A stretch of 64,000 nucleotides of DNA, from positions 62,001 to 126,000 of the forward strand of contig NZ_JAMXQU010000007.1 in the NCBI RefSeq assembly GCF_024054035.1, in the 5' to 3' direction. Position numbers and translations under genes: made by a program. Below the pieces are notes generated by a model. The model was not told the DNA's origin, did no database searches, and saw only the letters and a program-made list of their open reading frames with translations. Below, in pieces: positions 10,035-18,996 of this stretch (the first letter of the stretch is position 1; each line of letters opens with the position of its first letter). The stretch comes from Asaia lannensis NBRC 102526 (lineage in GTDB: Bacteria > Pseudomonadota > Alphaproteobacteria > Acetobacterales > Acetobacteraceae).

Positions 10035-10865
10035 TCAGATGCCGGTGCTGGACAGGAAGGCGAGCAGATCGCGGTTCAGTGCCTGGGCATCGGTGGCAAA
10101 CAGACCATGGGGCGCGCTGTCATATTCGACATAGCGTGCATGGGGCAGTAATTCGCTGACGCGCTTGCCGGTCAGCTCGTAAGGTACGGTCTTGTCGCCC
10201 GTGCCGTGCACGACCAGCGTCGGCAGGGTGAAGGCGGACAGGTCGGGACGGAAATCGGTTCGGCTGAAAGAGTCGATGCAATCGAGTGTGGCGTTCGGGC
10301 TCGCCATGATGCCGAGCGTGAAGCTCCAGTCGATCAGTGCCTGACTGACGGGTTTGTGGATCAGGCTGACACCGTAAAAACCCTTCAGGAACTCAGCGAG
10401 GAAGTGAAAGCGGTCGCGCCTGATCTGCGCCTTGAACTCGGCAAACACATCGACCGGTACGCCATCGGGATTGCTCTGGTCCTGAAGCAGATAGGGCGCA
10501 ACAGACGAAATCAGCGCGACGCCTGCAAGGCGTGAGGCGCCGTAACTGCTCAGATAGCGCGCGATCTCACCGCCACCCATGGAAAAGCCCACAAGCGTCA
10601 GATCGCTCAGATCGAGATAATCGATCAGCTCTGCCAGATCGGCGGTCAGGGTGTCGTAGTCATAGCCGCCATAAGGATGGCTCGACTGTCCGAAACCGCG
10701 GCGGTCATAGGTGATGACACGGTAACCGGCTTCGAGCAGGGCAAGCGTCTGGTATTCCCACATATCGCCTGTCAGGGGCCAGCCATGGATCAGCAGGACG
10801 GGGCGGCCCTGTCCCATATCCTTGAAGTGAATGCTGTTGCCATCGCGCAGCTTGAGTGAGGGCAT
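10035..10865 (-). CDS. Alpha/beta hydrolase (cofactor-free haloperoxidase/esterase type)
   Basis: A 276-residue alpha/beta hydrolase of the group annotated as non-heme haloperoxidases or arylesterases. The triad is visible: Ser95 in GFSMGGGE, Asp224 in HGTGDKTVP and His253 in APHGLF. The oxyanion segment is LLIHGWPL (24-31). The start at 10865 has AAAGGA upstream; a longer 313-codon frame adds an unconserved-looking leader. The natural substrate cannot be read from sequence. Confidence 0.88.
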   Translation of the reverse strand: MPSLKLRDGNSIHFKDMGQGRPVLLIHGWPLTGDMWEYQTLALLEAGYRVITYDRRGFGQSSHPYGGYDYDTLTADLAELIDYLDLSDLTLVGFSMGGGEIARYLSSYGASRLAGVALISSVAPYLLQDQSNPDGVPVDVFAEFKAQIRRDRFHFLAEFLKGFYGVSLIHKPVSQALIDWSFTLGIMASPNATLDCIDSFSRTDFRPDLSAFTLPTLVVHGTGDKTVPYELTGKRVSELLPHARYVEYDSAPHGLFATDAQALNRDLLAFLSSTGI

Positions 10866-10991
10866 AACGACAATCCTTTCCACAATGCCTTGTTCCGGCG
10901 CCTGTTCAGGCGCATCCGGAAATCGGGCGGTGAGCATGAAAGCATCAACCTGAGCGGAAGAAGGGAGTTCCGGCACGCTCGTGCGGCTGTG

Positions 10992-11141
10992 ATGGCAATG
11001 CAGGATTACGCCAGGGGAAAGGGCCTGAAAGAGGCGGTCTGCCAGATGCGGGTCGCGTTATGCCGTGAACGCTGGCAAAGACTGGCGCATACCGACCCGG
11101 CGGATGCTGCCAGAGAGGCGGGGCGCCATGGAATGCCATGA
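10992..11141 (+). CDS. Doubtful small ORF (49 aa) in the 10.87-11.25 kb gap
   Basis: The roughly 385-base gap between the hydrolase and the next gene holds one protein-like short frame, starting MAMQDYARGKGLKEAV and rich in R, A and E. It has no good ribosome-binding site and no recognised family. The rest of the gap contains only the minus-strand terminator at 11186-11216. It may be non-coding. Confidence 0.2.
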   Translation: MAMQDYARGKGLKEAVCQMRVALCRERWQRLAHTDPADAAREAGRHGMP

Positions 11142-11185
11142 CATCACCGCAAAATCCTGTACGGGCAGGCAGGGAAAGTCAGCTG

Positions 11186-11216
11186 AAAAAAAACCAGCCG
11201 GGCAAGCCGACTGGTT
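11186..11216 (-). terminator. Rho-independent terminator after the small secreted protein gene
   Basis: On the minus strand AACCAGTCGG pairs with CCGGCTGGTT (10 bp, one G-T) around CTTGC, followed by eight T. It lies 35 bases past the stop at 11251. Confidence 0.85.
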
Positions 11217-11250
11217 GAGTGACCGGGATCAAAGGGCACCGGGTCAGGGA

Positions 11251-11640
11251 TTACTGGCGCGGCGCGACCCAGCCATTGCCGCTCGCATCGCCAAGCTGGC
11301 CGCTCTGTACAGGGCTGGAATTGGAGTAGGCGGAGCCGAATTTGCTGAGATCGGCGCCTGTCACGGCGTCGCGCTGCACGTTATCGGCATGATCCGGATC
11401 GGGACCATGCTTGAATTCCGTGCTCGGTGCTTCCTGATAGCCGGGCGGCAGGGAGTGGCGCCCCTTGGCGGTCAGATGTTCGCCCTTGCCGTGATATTCC
11501 ACGCCCGTATCGTTGCTGTTGTTCTGCGGGGCATGGGCTTCGTTCGGCGCATTCTGCCCCGTAAACTGGGCGAAAGCCGTGCCGGCAGGCAGAACAAACA
11601 GAGTGGCGGCCAGAAAGGCGCCGCGACGGAGCTTTGCCAT
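11251..11640 (-). CDS. Small secreted protein, unknown function
   Basis: A 129-residue protein with a clear signal peptide (basic MAKLRRG, hydrophobic core, cleavage near GTAFA/QFTG). The mature part is hydrophilic and rich in N, S, G, H and P, with no cysteine pair or recognised domain. The start at 11640 has AAGGGA upstream; the frame extends further but without a signal peptide. It is divergent from alkB, with 149 bases between, and has its own terminator. Probably periplasmic. Confidence 0.65.
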   Translation of the reverse strand: MAKLRRGAFLAATLFVLPAGTAFAQFTGQNAPNEAHAPQNNSNDTGVEYHGKGEHLTAKGRHSLPPGYQEAPSTEFKHGPDPDHADNVQRDAVTGADLSKFGSAYSNSSPVQSGQLGDASGNGWVAPRQ

Positions 11641-11789
11641 GAAAGCTGTCCCTTGCAGTTTCGTCCCGCTGCGAAAGCCGCACAGGAGCATTGTATGCCA
11701 TCTCGGAACGAAGCCGATCACTGGCGCTGATAACGGAATCAAGTAATTCGTGCGCATCGAGGCGGCAAGAGCCTATTATACGCTCCATC

Positions 11790-12437
11790 ATGATGGATGA
11801 CCTGTTTGCCCCCATACGTGCCAATGAAACGCTCGGCCTGGGCGCGGTTTTCTATCCGGGTGCAGCGCTGCATTATCAGCAAACCCTGATGACGCAGCTT
11901 CGAACCATCGTTGCAGAAGCGCCCTTACGCAGGCTGATGACCCCGGGCGGCCGGTTTTTCTCGGTCGAGATGACAAATTGTGGCACGCTTGGCTGGCATT
12001 CCGATCAGGCGGGCTATCGCTATGAGCCCCGCGATCCGCTCAGTGGGCATCCCTGGCCGGCAATGCCCGATAACTGGGCACGGTTTGCGCGCGATATGGC
12101 GGCTCGTGCCGGGTTCGGATCGTTCGACCCGCAGGCCTGTCTGATCAACTGTTATGCACCGGGCGCCCGGATGGGGCTGCATCAGGACAGGGACGAGACC
12201 GCACTCGACAGTCCTGTCGTCTCGGTGTCTCTGGGGCTTGAGGCGCGGTTCCTTTTCGGTGGCGCAAACCGTACCGACCCGACGCGCAGGGTCACGGTGC
12301 TGAGCGGCGATGTTATCGTCTGGGGTGGGAAATCGCGTCTTGCCTATCATGGCATTGCGCCGCTTCGCCCCGGGTATCACGAGCTGACGGGAGAGAGGCG
12401 CTGGAATCTGACCTTTCGCCGCGTGCGTGCGGGCTGA
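11790..12437 (+). CDS. alkB: AlkB-type alpha-ketoglutarate dioxygenase (DNA repair)
   Basis: Iron and 2-oxoglutarate dependent enzyme that removes methyl damage from 1-methyladenine and 3-methylcytosine in DNA. The 215-residue length fits E. coli AlkB (216). Iron ligands are His131 and Asp133 in GLHQDRDE and His187 in AYHGIAPL; the 2-oxoglutarate-binding arginines are Arg204 and Arg210 in RWNLTFR. The nucleotide-recognition lid region (residues about 59-80) has the typical EMTNCGTLGWHSD. Two adjacent ATG codons (11790, 11793) are possible starts, neither with a strong ribosome-binding site. Confidence 0.93.
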   Translation: MMDDLFAPIRANETLGLGAVFYPGAALHYQQTLMTQLRTIVAEAPLRRLMTPGGRFFSVEMTNCGTLGWHSDQAGYRYEPRDPLSGHPWPAMPDNWARFARDMAARAGFGSFDPQACLINCYAPGARMGLHQDRDETALDSPVVSVSLGLEARFLFGGANRTDPTRRVTVLSGDVIVWGGKSRLAYHGIAPLRPGYHELTGERRWNLTFRRVRAG

Positions 12438-12506
12438 CCCCTAGCCGGAACGCTCAATACGTTTCATAGTAAGAGCCCTTTTTTCGGCTCAAGGAAGACT
12501 CTACTC

Positions 12507-13901
12507 ATGCACCCGACCCGCGAATCTGCCCTGCACGCCGGCTGGACGCCGTCGAGCTGGCGGTCGCACCCCATACGCCAGGCACCGCATTATCTGGATG
12601 CAGCCGCGCTCGACTCTGTCGAAGCCCGTCTGCGGCGATATCCGCCCTTGGTGTTTGCGGGCGAAACGCGGCGCCTGAAGAGCCAGCTTGCCAAGGCGGC
12701 ACGCGGCGAAGCCTTCGTGCTTCAGGGTGGGGCCTGTGCCGAGAGCTTCAACGAGTTCACGGCCGATATCGTACGCGACACATTCCGCGTGCTGCTTCAG
12801 ATGGCTGTCGTGCTCACCTTCGGCGCGAAGGTGCCGGTGATCAAGATCGGACGTATGGCGGGGCAGTATGCCAAGCCGCGCTCTTCCGATACCGAAACGC
12901 AGAACGGCGTTACGCTGCCCTGCTACCGCGGCGATATCATCAACGGCCCCGAATTCACCGAGGCCGCGCGTATCCCCGATCCGGCACGTATGGAGACGGG
13001 TTATTTCCAGTCGGTCGGCGTGATGAACCTGCTGCGTGCTTTCGCATCGGGTGGCTATGCCAATCTGCATGAAGTGCATCGCTGGAATCTCGGCTTCGTC
13101 AAACGTTCGCCCCTGGCCGAGCGTTATCAGGATCTGGCCCAGCGCATCGATGAGACCCTGTCTTTCATGGGGGCGTGCGGCTTCAACCAGAGCGCACCGC
13201 AGATCAACGAGACCGAGTTCTACACCTCTCATGAGGCGCTGCTTCTGCCCTACGAGCAGGCCCTGACGCGCATCGATAGCCTGAGCGAGAACTGGTACGA
13301 CTGCTCGGCTCATTTCCTGTGGATCGGCGATCGCACGCGCCAGCCAGACGGTGCGCATGTCGAGTTCCTGCGCGGCGTGGGCAATCCGATCGGCATCAAG
13401 GTCGGCCCCACGACCACACTCGAAGATCTCGAGAAGCTGCTCGATATCCTCAACCCGAAAGATGAAGCCGGTCGCATCACGCTGATCTCGCGCATGGGGG
13501 CGAACAAGGTGGGTGAATTCCTGCCGCCCCTGCTCGACAAGGTGCGTGCCAGCGGTCGCACCGTGACATGGCTGTGCGACCCGATGCACGGCAACACCAT
13601 CACCACGGCAGACAAGGTCAAGACCCGCTCTTTCGACTCGATCCTGGGCGAGGTGAAGGGCTTCTTCTCGGTCTTCCAGCAGGCAGGGCTGCGCCCGGGC
13701 GGTATTCATATCGAGATGACCGGTCAGGACGTGACCGAGTGTGTGGGCGGCGCCCAGTGCCTGACAGAGGCCGATCTCGCCGGGCGCTACGAGACCTTCT
13801 GCGATCCGCGCCTCAATGCCGAGCAGTCGCTCGAAATGGCCTTCCTCCTTGCCGAGGAACTGACGGGGCATTTCCGCGATCATGGGGCGCTCAGGGGATG
13901 A
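12507..13901 (+). CDS. aroG: Class II 3-deoxy-7-phosphoheptulonate (DAHP) synthase
   Basis: First step of the shikimate pathway: condenses phosphoenolpyruvate and erythrose 4-phosphate. The 464-residue, plant-like class II family is recognised by [25 protein letters not shown], the HRWNLGF segment and the [13 protein letters not shown] motif. AAGGAAG precedes the start. Its stop overlaps the start of the nicotinate phosphoribosyltransferase gene (ATGA), so the two are translationally coupled, an unusual pairing of aromatic and NAD metabolism. The symbol is used loosely; E. coli AroG is class I. Confidence 0.93.
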   Translation: MHPTRESALHAGWTPSSWRSHPIRQAPHYLDAAALDSVEARLRRYPPLVFAGETRRLKSQLAKAARGEAFVLQGGACAESFNEFTADIVRDTFRVLLQMAVVLTFGAKVPVIKIGRMAGQYAKPRSSDTETQNGVTLPCYRGDIINGPEFTEAARIPDPARMETGYFQSVGVMNLLRAFASGGYANLHEVHRWNLGFVKRSPLAERYQDLAQRIDETLSFMGACGFNQSAPQINETEFYTSHEALLLPYEQALTRIDSLSENWYDCSAHFLWIGDRTRQPDGAHVEFLRGVGNPIGIKVGPTTTLEDLEKLLDILNPKDEAGRITLISRMGANKVGEFLPPLLDKVRASGRTVTWLCDPMHGNTITTADKVKTRSFDSILGEVKGFFSVFQQAGLRPGGIHIEMTGQDVTECVGGAQCLTEADLAGRYETFCDPRLNAEQSLEMAFLLAEELTGHFRDHGALRG

Positions 13902-15103
13902 CCCCGCCCAAGGCGGATGAGGGACGTGCCGCGCTCGACGCCGCGCTCAGCCCCAAACTCGCTCTGACCCAGAGCGAGATCGCGGCACGCACTGACGCGT
14001 ATTTCAACCGGACGCAGGCCATCGTGTCGCGTTTCGGCGAATGCAAGGTCACCTATGCGCTGTTTATCCGGCGCCCGGTGATTGCCGCTCAAGGGCTGAT
14101 GGTCAAATGGCTCGAAAACGTTGCGCGCGAGCAGGGTTTCGAGGTTGCCATCGATGTTATCTCGCCTGAGGGGAGCTGGGTTGGTGCCGGTGAGCCGCTG
14201 CTCTATCTGACCGGTCCGTTCACCCGTATGGCGCCGCTTGAGACGCTTCTGCTCCAGAAACTCGGTTCGGCCTGCGTGGCAGCGCATAACGCCTATCAGA
14301 TGGCGCTGGCGCTTCCCGATGCGGCGTTCATGGCCATGGAAGCCCGTCATTGTGCGGGTTTCGAAATGCAGGAAATGATGGGCTACGCCGCCTCGATCGG
14401 TTCGCGCGCTGCGCGACGCGAAGGGGCGAAAGGCTTCGTCGGTTGCGCCAATGATGTGACGGCCGGATTCTTCGGGCAGGATCACGGGCTAGGCACCATG
14501 CCTCATGCCCTGATCGGTTATGCTGGCTCGACCCTGCGTGCGGCCGAGATGTATCGTGAGGTTTATCCTGACGATCCGCTTGTTGTGCTGGTCGATTATT
14601 TCGGTCAGGAGATTACCGATGCGCTGGCGGTCTGCCGGCGCTTTCCGGAGCTGGCCGCGCAGGGCCGTATCAGCGTGAGGCTGGATACGCATGGTGGGCG
14701 GTTTATCGAAGGGCTCGATCCACAATCCTCCTATGCCGTGCTGGAGCGTCACACGCCCGGCACGATAAGGCGCTATCGTTCGGATAATGAGCTGAAGGAT
14801 CTGGTAGGGACCGGCGTTTCGGCGGCCGCCATCTGGTGGATGCGCGAGCAGCTGAACGAGGCCGGCTTTACCGAGGTCAAGATTATCGTCTCGTCCGGCT
14901 TCGGGCTTCAGAAATGCATGACAATGCGCGATTCCCATGCCCCGCTCGATGTGGTGGGAACAGGGTCGTTCATTCCGGTCAAATGGAACGAAACCTACGC
15001 CACCGCCGATATTGTTGCTTATGACGGTGAAATGCGGGTGAAGGTCGGTCGTGAGTTTCTCCTGCAGAAGATCCGGACCAAGGAAAAGGAGAGCGAAGCA
15101 TGA
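13898..15103 (+). CDS. pncB: Nicotinate phosphoribosyltransferase
   Basis: Makes nicotinate mononucleotide from nicotinate and PRPP in the NAD salvage pathway. The 401-residue protein shows the family's [20 protein letters not shown], the GTMPHALIG motif, the phosphoribosyl-binding VSSGFG region near the C-terminus and VVGTGSFIP. The start at 13898 overlaps the DAHP synthase stop by four bases, and its stop overlaps the next gene by four more. An in-frame extension upstream lies wholly inside aroG and is not real. Confidence 0.93.
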   Translation: MTPPKADEGRAALDAALSPKLALTQSEIAARTDAYFNRTQAIVSRFGECKVTYALFIRRPVIAAQGLMVKWLENVAREQGFEVAIDVISPEGSWVGAGEPLLYLTGPFTRMAPLETLLLQKLGSACVAAHNAYQMALALPDAAFMAMEARHCAGFEMQEMMGYAASIGSRAARREGAKGFVGCANDVTAGFFGQDHGLGTMPHALIGYAGSTLRAAEMYREVYPDDPLVVLVDYFGQEITDALAVCRRFPELAAQGRISVRLDTHGGRFIEGLDPQSSYAVLERHTPGTIRRYRSDNELKDLVGTGVSAAAIWWMREQLNEAGFTEVKIIVSSGFGLQKCMTMRDSHAPLDVVGTGSFIPVKWNETYATADIVAYDGEMRVKVGREFLLQKIRTKEKESEA

Positions 15104-15474
15104 GCAGCTCCGAAGCAGAACCCGATCGCGGGTGGTTTGTCCGTATTCTCGATAACTCGGGCGGTGCGGAAGAAGGTGTTGTCGAAGAGGTCAAGGATTT
15201 CCAGGACCTTGCCCATGCCAATGCTTATGCGCGTGCCTATGTGCGCGACAGCATAGAGCGTTGTCGCGTGGGTGGGGCTGCAGCGCGCGAAGTGCTGGAA
15301 GCCTGGTTTTCGTTCGGTGAAGACGCGATTGTGGTCGAGGCCGGTGACGATGGATGGAAATCGGCATCGGAACTTGAGGATTTCGCTGCAAATCCCGCAA
15401 CGCCCATGGAGCGTGACTGGCGCACGCTCGATCCGCGTCGTCTCGTCGAGGATGACGAGGAGATCGAGATCTGA
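15100..15474 (+). CDS. Conserved-looking acidic protein, unknown function
   Basis: A 124-residue cytoplasmic protein that overlaps pncB (ATGA) and the next gene (TGATG), so it is translated as part of the same unit. It starts WFVRILDNS after a short acidic leader, has a helix rich in A, Y and R in the middle and ends in EDDEEIEI. No cysteines beyond one and no membrane segment. I do not recognise a family. Context suggests a role tied to NAD salvage or to the following exported protein, but that is only position. Confidence 0.7.
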   Translation: MSSSEAEPDRGWFVRILDNSGGAEEGVVEEVKDFQDLAHANAYARAYVRDSIERCRVGGAAAREVLEAWFSFGEDAIVVEAGDDGWKSASELEDFAANPATPMERDWRTLDPRRLVEDDEEIEI

Positions 15475-16253
15475 TGACGATGCTGCGTCGCAAGCTTCTG
15501 ACTGCCCTCTCGGCAGGCATGACGGTTCCGGCATTGGGCGCATTGACGGGATCGGCCTTCGCCGCGCCCGTATCGCCTGTTCCTGAGCCGCCTTCACCGC
15601 AGGAGAGCCTGCCGGCGCTCAGCCGTCAGCTTCAGATGCTTCCGCGTCGTCGCCAGTTCACGACCCTGCCGCGTCTGCTCGATCATCCCGATCTGTGGGA
15701 TGATGTGGCTTTCGAGGCGCTGCGTGCCTATCGCAGCAATGAGCGCATGATCGGCACGGGCACGTCGCTCTCCGGCAACTGGCCGGTCGAGGCGCAGAAC
15801 CTGCTGAACAGCGAAATTTTCTCTTTCGGGCATCCCGATGCGCTTCTGGTGATGGCCCTGTGGGGCGAGGCCCAGCTTGCGCTCTACGATGCGACCGCAT
15901 GGGCGCGTTTCGACCTCGCGCGCCTCGTGACGTCGGGGCAGTCCGTGTTGCCTCTCAAGCAATCTGCAACCGGCAGCTCCCGCCATCACCAGGATGAGCA
16001 GGGGGCCTATGGCGCGGCGGGGCGCGGTATTCCGGCCCTTGAGGCGCGTGGCGTGGTGTTTCTCGCCTGCCATAATGCCGTCTGGGCGCATGCCGGACGT
16101 TTGCTCGCTCTGGGTGCCGTATCGGGCAATCCGACACAGGAGCAGCTTGCCGCAGAGCTGACGAACCGCCTCGATCCGCGTGCTATCGTGACCCCCAGTG
16201 CACTCGGCGCCCTGGCTGAATTGCAGCGTGCCGGGTTCGCGCGAATTTTCTGA
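15474..16253 (+). CDS. Exported DsrE/DsrF-like protein
   Basis: A 259-residue protein with a signal peptide (MTMLRRKLLTALSAG, cleavage near SAFA/APVS), so probably periplasmic. The C-terminal 120 residues resemble the DsrE/DsrF sulfur-relay fold: ALEARGVVFLACHNAV carries the single conserved-type cysteine, followed by the family's closing segment TPSALGALAELQRAGFARI. The family assignment is my pattern reading and needs a profile search. The start overlaps the previous stop (TGATG), placing it last in the aroG-pncB unit. Confidence 0.65.
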   Translation: MTMLRRKLLTALSAGMTVPALGALTGSAFAAPVSPVPEPPSPQESLPALSRQLQMLPRRRQFTTLPRLLDHPDLWDDVAFEALRAYRSNERMIGTGTSLSGNWPVEAQNLLNSEIFSFGHPDALLVMALWGEAQLALYDATAWARFDLARLVTSGQSVLPLKQSATGSSRHHQDEQGAYGAAGRGIPALEARGVVFLACHNAVWAHAGRLLALGAVSGNPTQEQLAAELTNRLDPRAIVTPSALGALAELQRAGFARIF

Positions 16254-16324
16254 ACGGCTTAATTTCCGATAACCTTACTGCGCGGGCTATGGAAAATTGC
16301 CCGCGCCCTTGGCATAGAAGCAGC

Positions 16325-17674
16325 ATGAAACTGCGCTTCGCCCCCAGCCCGACCGGCTATCTCCATGTTGGCAATGCCCGTCTGGCCATCGCCAACGCCC
16401 TGTTTGCCCGCAAGCATGGGGGCAAATTCCTTCTGCGCATCGACGATACCGATCTCGAACGCTCGAAACCGGAATACGAGCAGGGCATCAAGACCGATCT
16501 CGAATGGCTCGGTCTCGACTGGGATGAAATGGCCCATCAGTCGGACCGTCTGGACCGTTACGCCAAGGCCATCGAGGCGCTCAAGGCTTCAGGTCGACTC
16601 TATCCCTGTTTCGAGAGCGAGCAGGAGCTGGCGGCCAAGCGCGAACTGCGCCTCAAGGCCCGCAAGCCGCCTATCTATGATCGTGCGATGCTGCGCCTGA
16701 CCCCCGAGCAGCGTGAGCGTGCCGAAGCCAATGGCAAGACACCCTATTGGCGTTTCCGCCTGTCGGACGGGCACAAGAGCTGGCGCGATCTGGTTATGGG
16801 CGATCTGTCGGTCAAGCTGACGGCGATTTCCGACCCGGTTCTGGTGCGTGCCGATGGTACGGTGCTCTATACGCTCGCCTCTGTGGTGGACGATATGGAG
16901 CTTGATGTGACCCATATCATTCGTGGTGAGGATCATATCACCAATACGGGTGTGCAGCTCGATATCATCGAAGCGCTGGGCGGCAAGCCCTCACGCTTTA
17001 CCTTCGCACATCTTCCTCTTCTGCTCGACGAGGGCGGCGGCAAGCTGTCCAAGCGTTTCGACGCGCTGTCACTGCGCGCGCTGCGTCACGATGGCATGGA
17101 ACCGCAATCCGTCGTGTCCTATCTTTCGAAGATCGGCAGCTCGGACGATCCGGTGCCGATGACGCTTGAGGAATCCATTGCGAGCTTCGACCTGTCGCAT
17201 ATCTCGCGCTCGGCTGCGCGTTTCGACATGCAGCATCTTCTGGGGCTCAATCGTCGCCTGCTGCATACGCTTTCTTTCGAGGATGTACGCACCCGCCTGC
17301 CGGAAGGGGCCAGCGAGGCGTTCTGGAGCGCCATTCGTGGCAATGTCGATCTGACAGGAGAGATCGCATTCTGGTGGGATGTGGTGCAGGGCGAGATCGC
17401 TCCGCCTGCGCTGCATGACGAGGCGAGCTTTCTCGAACAGGCGCAGCAGACTCTTCCCCAGGCGCCCTGGGACGGTGAGACCTGGAAACAGTGGATTGCC
17501 GCGCTCAAGGATGTGTCGGGTCGCAAGGGCAAGGCTCTGTTCCATCCGCTCCGTCTTGCTCTGACAGGCGAGGAAGCGGGGCCGGAGCTTCATGCGCTTC
17601 TGCCGATGATGGGCCGCGAGCTTGTGCTGCGCCGGCTGCACGAGGCGTCCATAGCGCAGGGTGGCAACGCCTGA
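16325..17674 (+). CDS. gltX: Glutamate--tRNA ligase
   Basis: Class I synthetase charging tRNA-Glu in the cytoplasm. The HIGH-type motif is HVGN (residues 14-17) and the KMSKS-type loop is KLSKR (240-244). At 449 residues it belongs to the compact alphaproteobacterial form starting MKLRFAPSPTGYLHVG. Many alphaproteobacteria carry two gltX copies with divided specificity (Glu and Gln tRNAs); whether another copy exists lies outside the window. The start at 16325 lacks a strong ribosome-binding site, but family alignment fixes it. Confidence 0.93.
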   Translation: MKLRFAPSPTGYLHVGNARLAIANALFARKHGGKFLLRIDDTDLERSKPEYEQGIKTDLEWLGLDWDEMAHQSDRLDRYAKAIEALKASGRLYPCFESEQELAAKRELRLKARKPPIYDRAMLRLTPEQRERAEANGKTPYWRFRLSDGHKSWRDLVMGDLSVKLTAISDPVLVRADGTVLYTLASVVDDMELDVTHIIRGEDHITNTGVQLDIIEALGGKPSRFTFAHLPLLLDEGGGKLSKRFDALSLRALRHDGMEPQSVVSYLSKIGSSDDPVPMTLEESIASFDLSHISRSAARFDMQHLLGLNRRLLHTLSFEDVRTRLPEGASEAFWSAIRGNVDLTGEIAFWWDVVQGEIAPPALHDEASFLEQAQQTLPQAPWDGETWKQWIAALKDVSGRKGKALFHPLRLALTGEEAGPELHALLPMMGRELVLRRLHEASIAQGGNA

Positions 17675-17691
17675 AGATCTGACGTCAAGCC

Positions 17692-18654
17692 ATGAGTACG
17701 GATCACGCACGGTGGAGACATCTGTTCAGGATACAGGCGGGGCTGCCCGCTCAGCGCACAGGCGCTCACGGGCGACATGATCGTCATGAAGACACCGAGC
17801 AGCGAAGACGTGCGGCCGTCATTCGTATCGGGATTGGCAGCAATTTCTGGACCGATCTTTATCATCGTGCCCTGACCACCTCGTGGCCACGCTTTCTGGG
17901 ATGGTCCACGATTGCCTATGTCGTGGTCAATCTCGGTTTTGCGATGCTGTACCGGCTTTGCAACGCGCATATCAGCAATGCTGCCGATCTGGATCTGCTC
18001 TCGCTTTTCTTCTTCAGTGTGCAGACGCTTTCCACCGTGGGATACGGCGTTATGGCGCCGACCGGCCATATGGCCAATGCGCTGGTCTCCATCGAAGCCC
18101 TTTTGGGGATGATGATCAACGCGCTCTCGACCGGCGTGGTCTTTGCGCGGTTTTCGCGACCGCGAGCGCGTATCGTCTTCAGTCATCTGGGCGTGATAAG
18201 CCAGTGTGCAACACCGCCTGCCTTGTGCATACGCCTGTCCAATCTGCGCGCAAGCGCTGTGCTGGCCATGGAGGTGGAGCTTTCATTGTCGCAGCTGGTA
18301 ATCGGCGAGGGAGGTTATCCCACACGGATTTTCACCCCTATGAACCTGCTGCAGTCCCATGTGCCTGCGTTACGTTTTACGGAAACGCTGGTTCATCCGA
18401 TCGATAGCAAGAGTCCGCTGGTTCTGTTGAGTCCTGAGCAGATCGACGCGACTTTGGCCGAAATTCTGGTGACGGTGCGCGGCACGGATGAGGCGACGGG
18501 TCAGGCTGTTCTCATACAGCACAGCTATGATCATTCCCGTATGATCCGGGGAATGCGCTTTGTGGATATGATCGAGCAGGATGCTGCGGGAAATTATCGG
18601 GTTGATTACAGGCGCATGCACGATATCGAGGCAGAGCCTGAGCCCCATATCTGA
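17692..18654 (+). CDS. KirBac-type inward-rectifier potassium channel
   Basis: Inner-membrane tetrameric K+ channel. Two membrane helices (about residues 70-89 and 127-152) flank a pore helix and the selectivity filter TVGYG (115-119). The C-terminal 160 residues form the cytoplasmic immunoglobulin-like domain typical of Kir channels (RLSNLRASAVLAMEVELSLS, LVHPIDSKSPL, and ILVTVRGTDEATGQAV). Length 320 fits KirBac proteins. The first 45 residues are basic and low in conservation, so the true start may be further in. It lies 17 bases after gltX. Confidence 0.9.
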   Translation: MSTDHARWRHLFRIQAGLPAQRTGAHGRHDRHEDTEQRRRAAVIRIGIGSNFWTDLYHRALTTSWPRFLGWSTIAYVVVNLGFAMLYRLCNAHISNAADLDLLSLFFFSVQTLSTVGYGVMAPTGHMANALVSIEALLGMMINALSTGVVFARFSRPRARIVFSHLGVISQCATPPALCIRLSNLRASAVLAMEVELSLSQLVIGEGGYPTRIFTPMNLLQSHVPALRFTETLVHPIDSKSPLVLLSPEQIDATLAEILVTVRGTDEATGQAVLIQHSYDHSRMIRGMRFVDMIEQDAAGNYRVDYRRMHDIEAEPEPHI

Positions 18655-18996
18655 GCGGCCCTCACAGGAAAATCCCACTATTTCAGCGCGACCGTCAGCC
18701 CGATATGCTTCACTATCGGGCTGCGGATACTATGCATTGATGCATCTAGGTATGTGTTGATAAATAGTAAATCAATTCATGGCATGTAAATGAAACTAAT
18801 ATGAAAAACTGGTGACATAGTCATCATTAATTCATCATCTATACTTGTTTCGCAACACAACTATTTCTTTTTCGAATTAATTGAGACTCGTTGGTTAGGG
18901 TTTCAATCGTGAGTCCTGCCTGCATAGGTCCAAATCGTGCAAAGCCGGACAGATCGACGAACGGATACCTGATCTGCTCCCGGGCGGGAGAGCGTT
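18655..18996. other. AT-rich intergenic region upstream of the TonB receptor
   Basis: 342 bases. A 10-bp perfect inverted repeat (18696-18705 with 18714-18723) follows the channel gene and may end its transcript, although no T run follows. From about 18,730 to 18,900 the DNA is clearly more AT-rich than its neighbours, with a dyad TTGAT/ATCAA near 18,757-18,775. No gene is seen; it probably holds the receptor promoter and operators. Confidence 0.5.
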
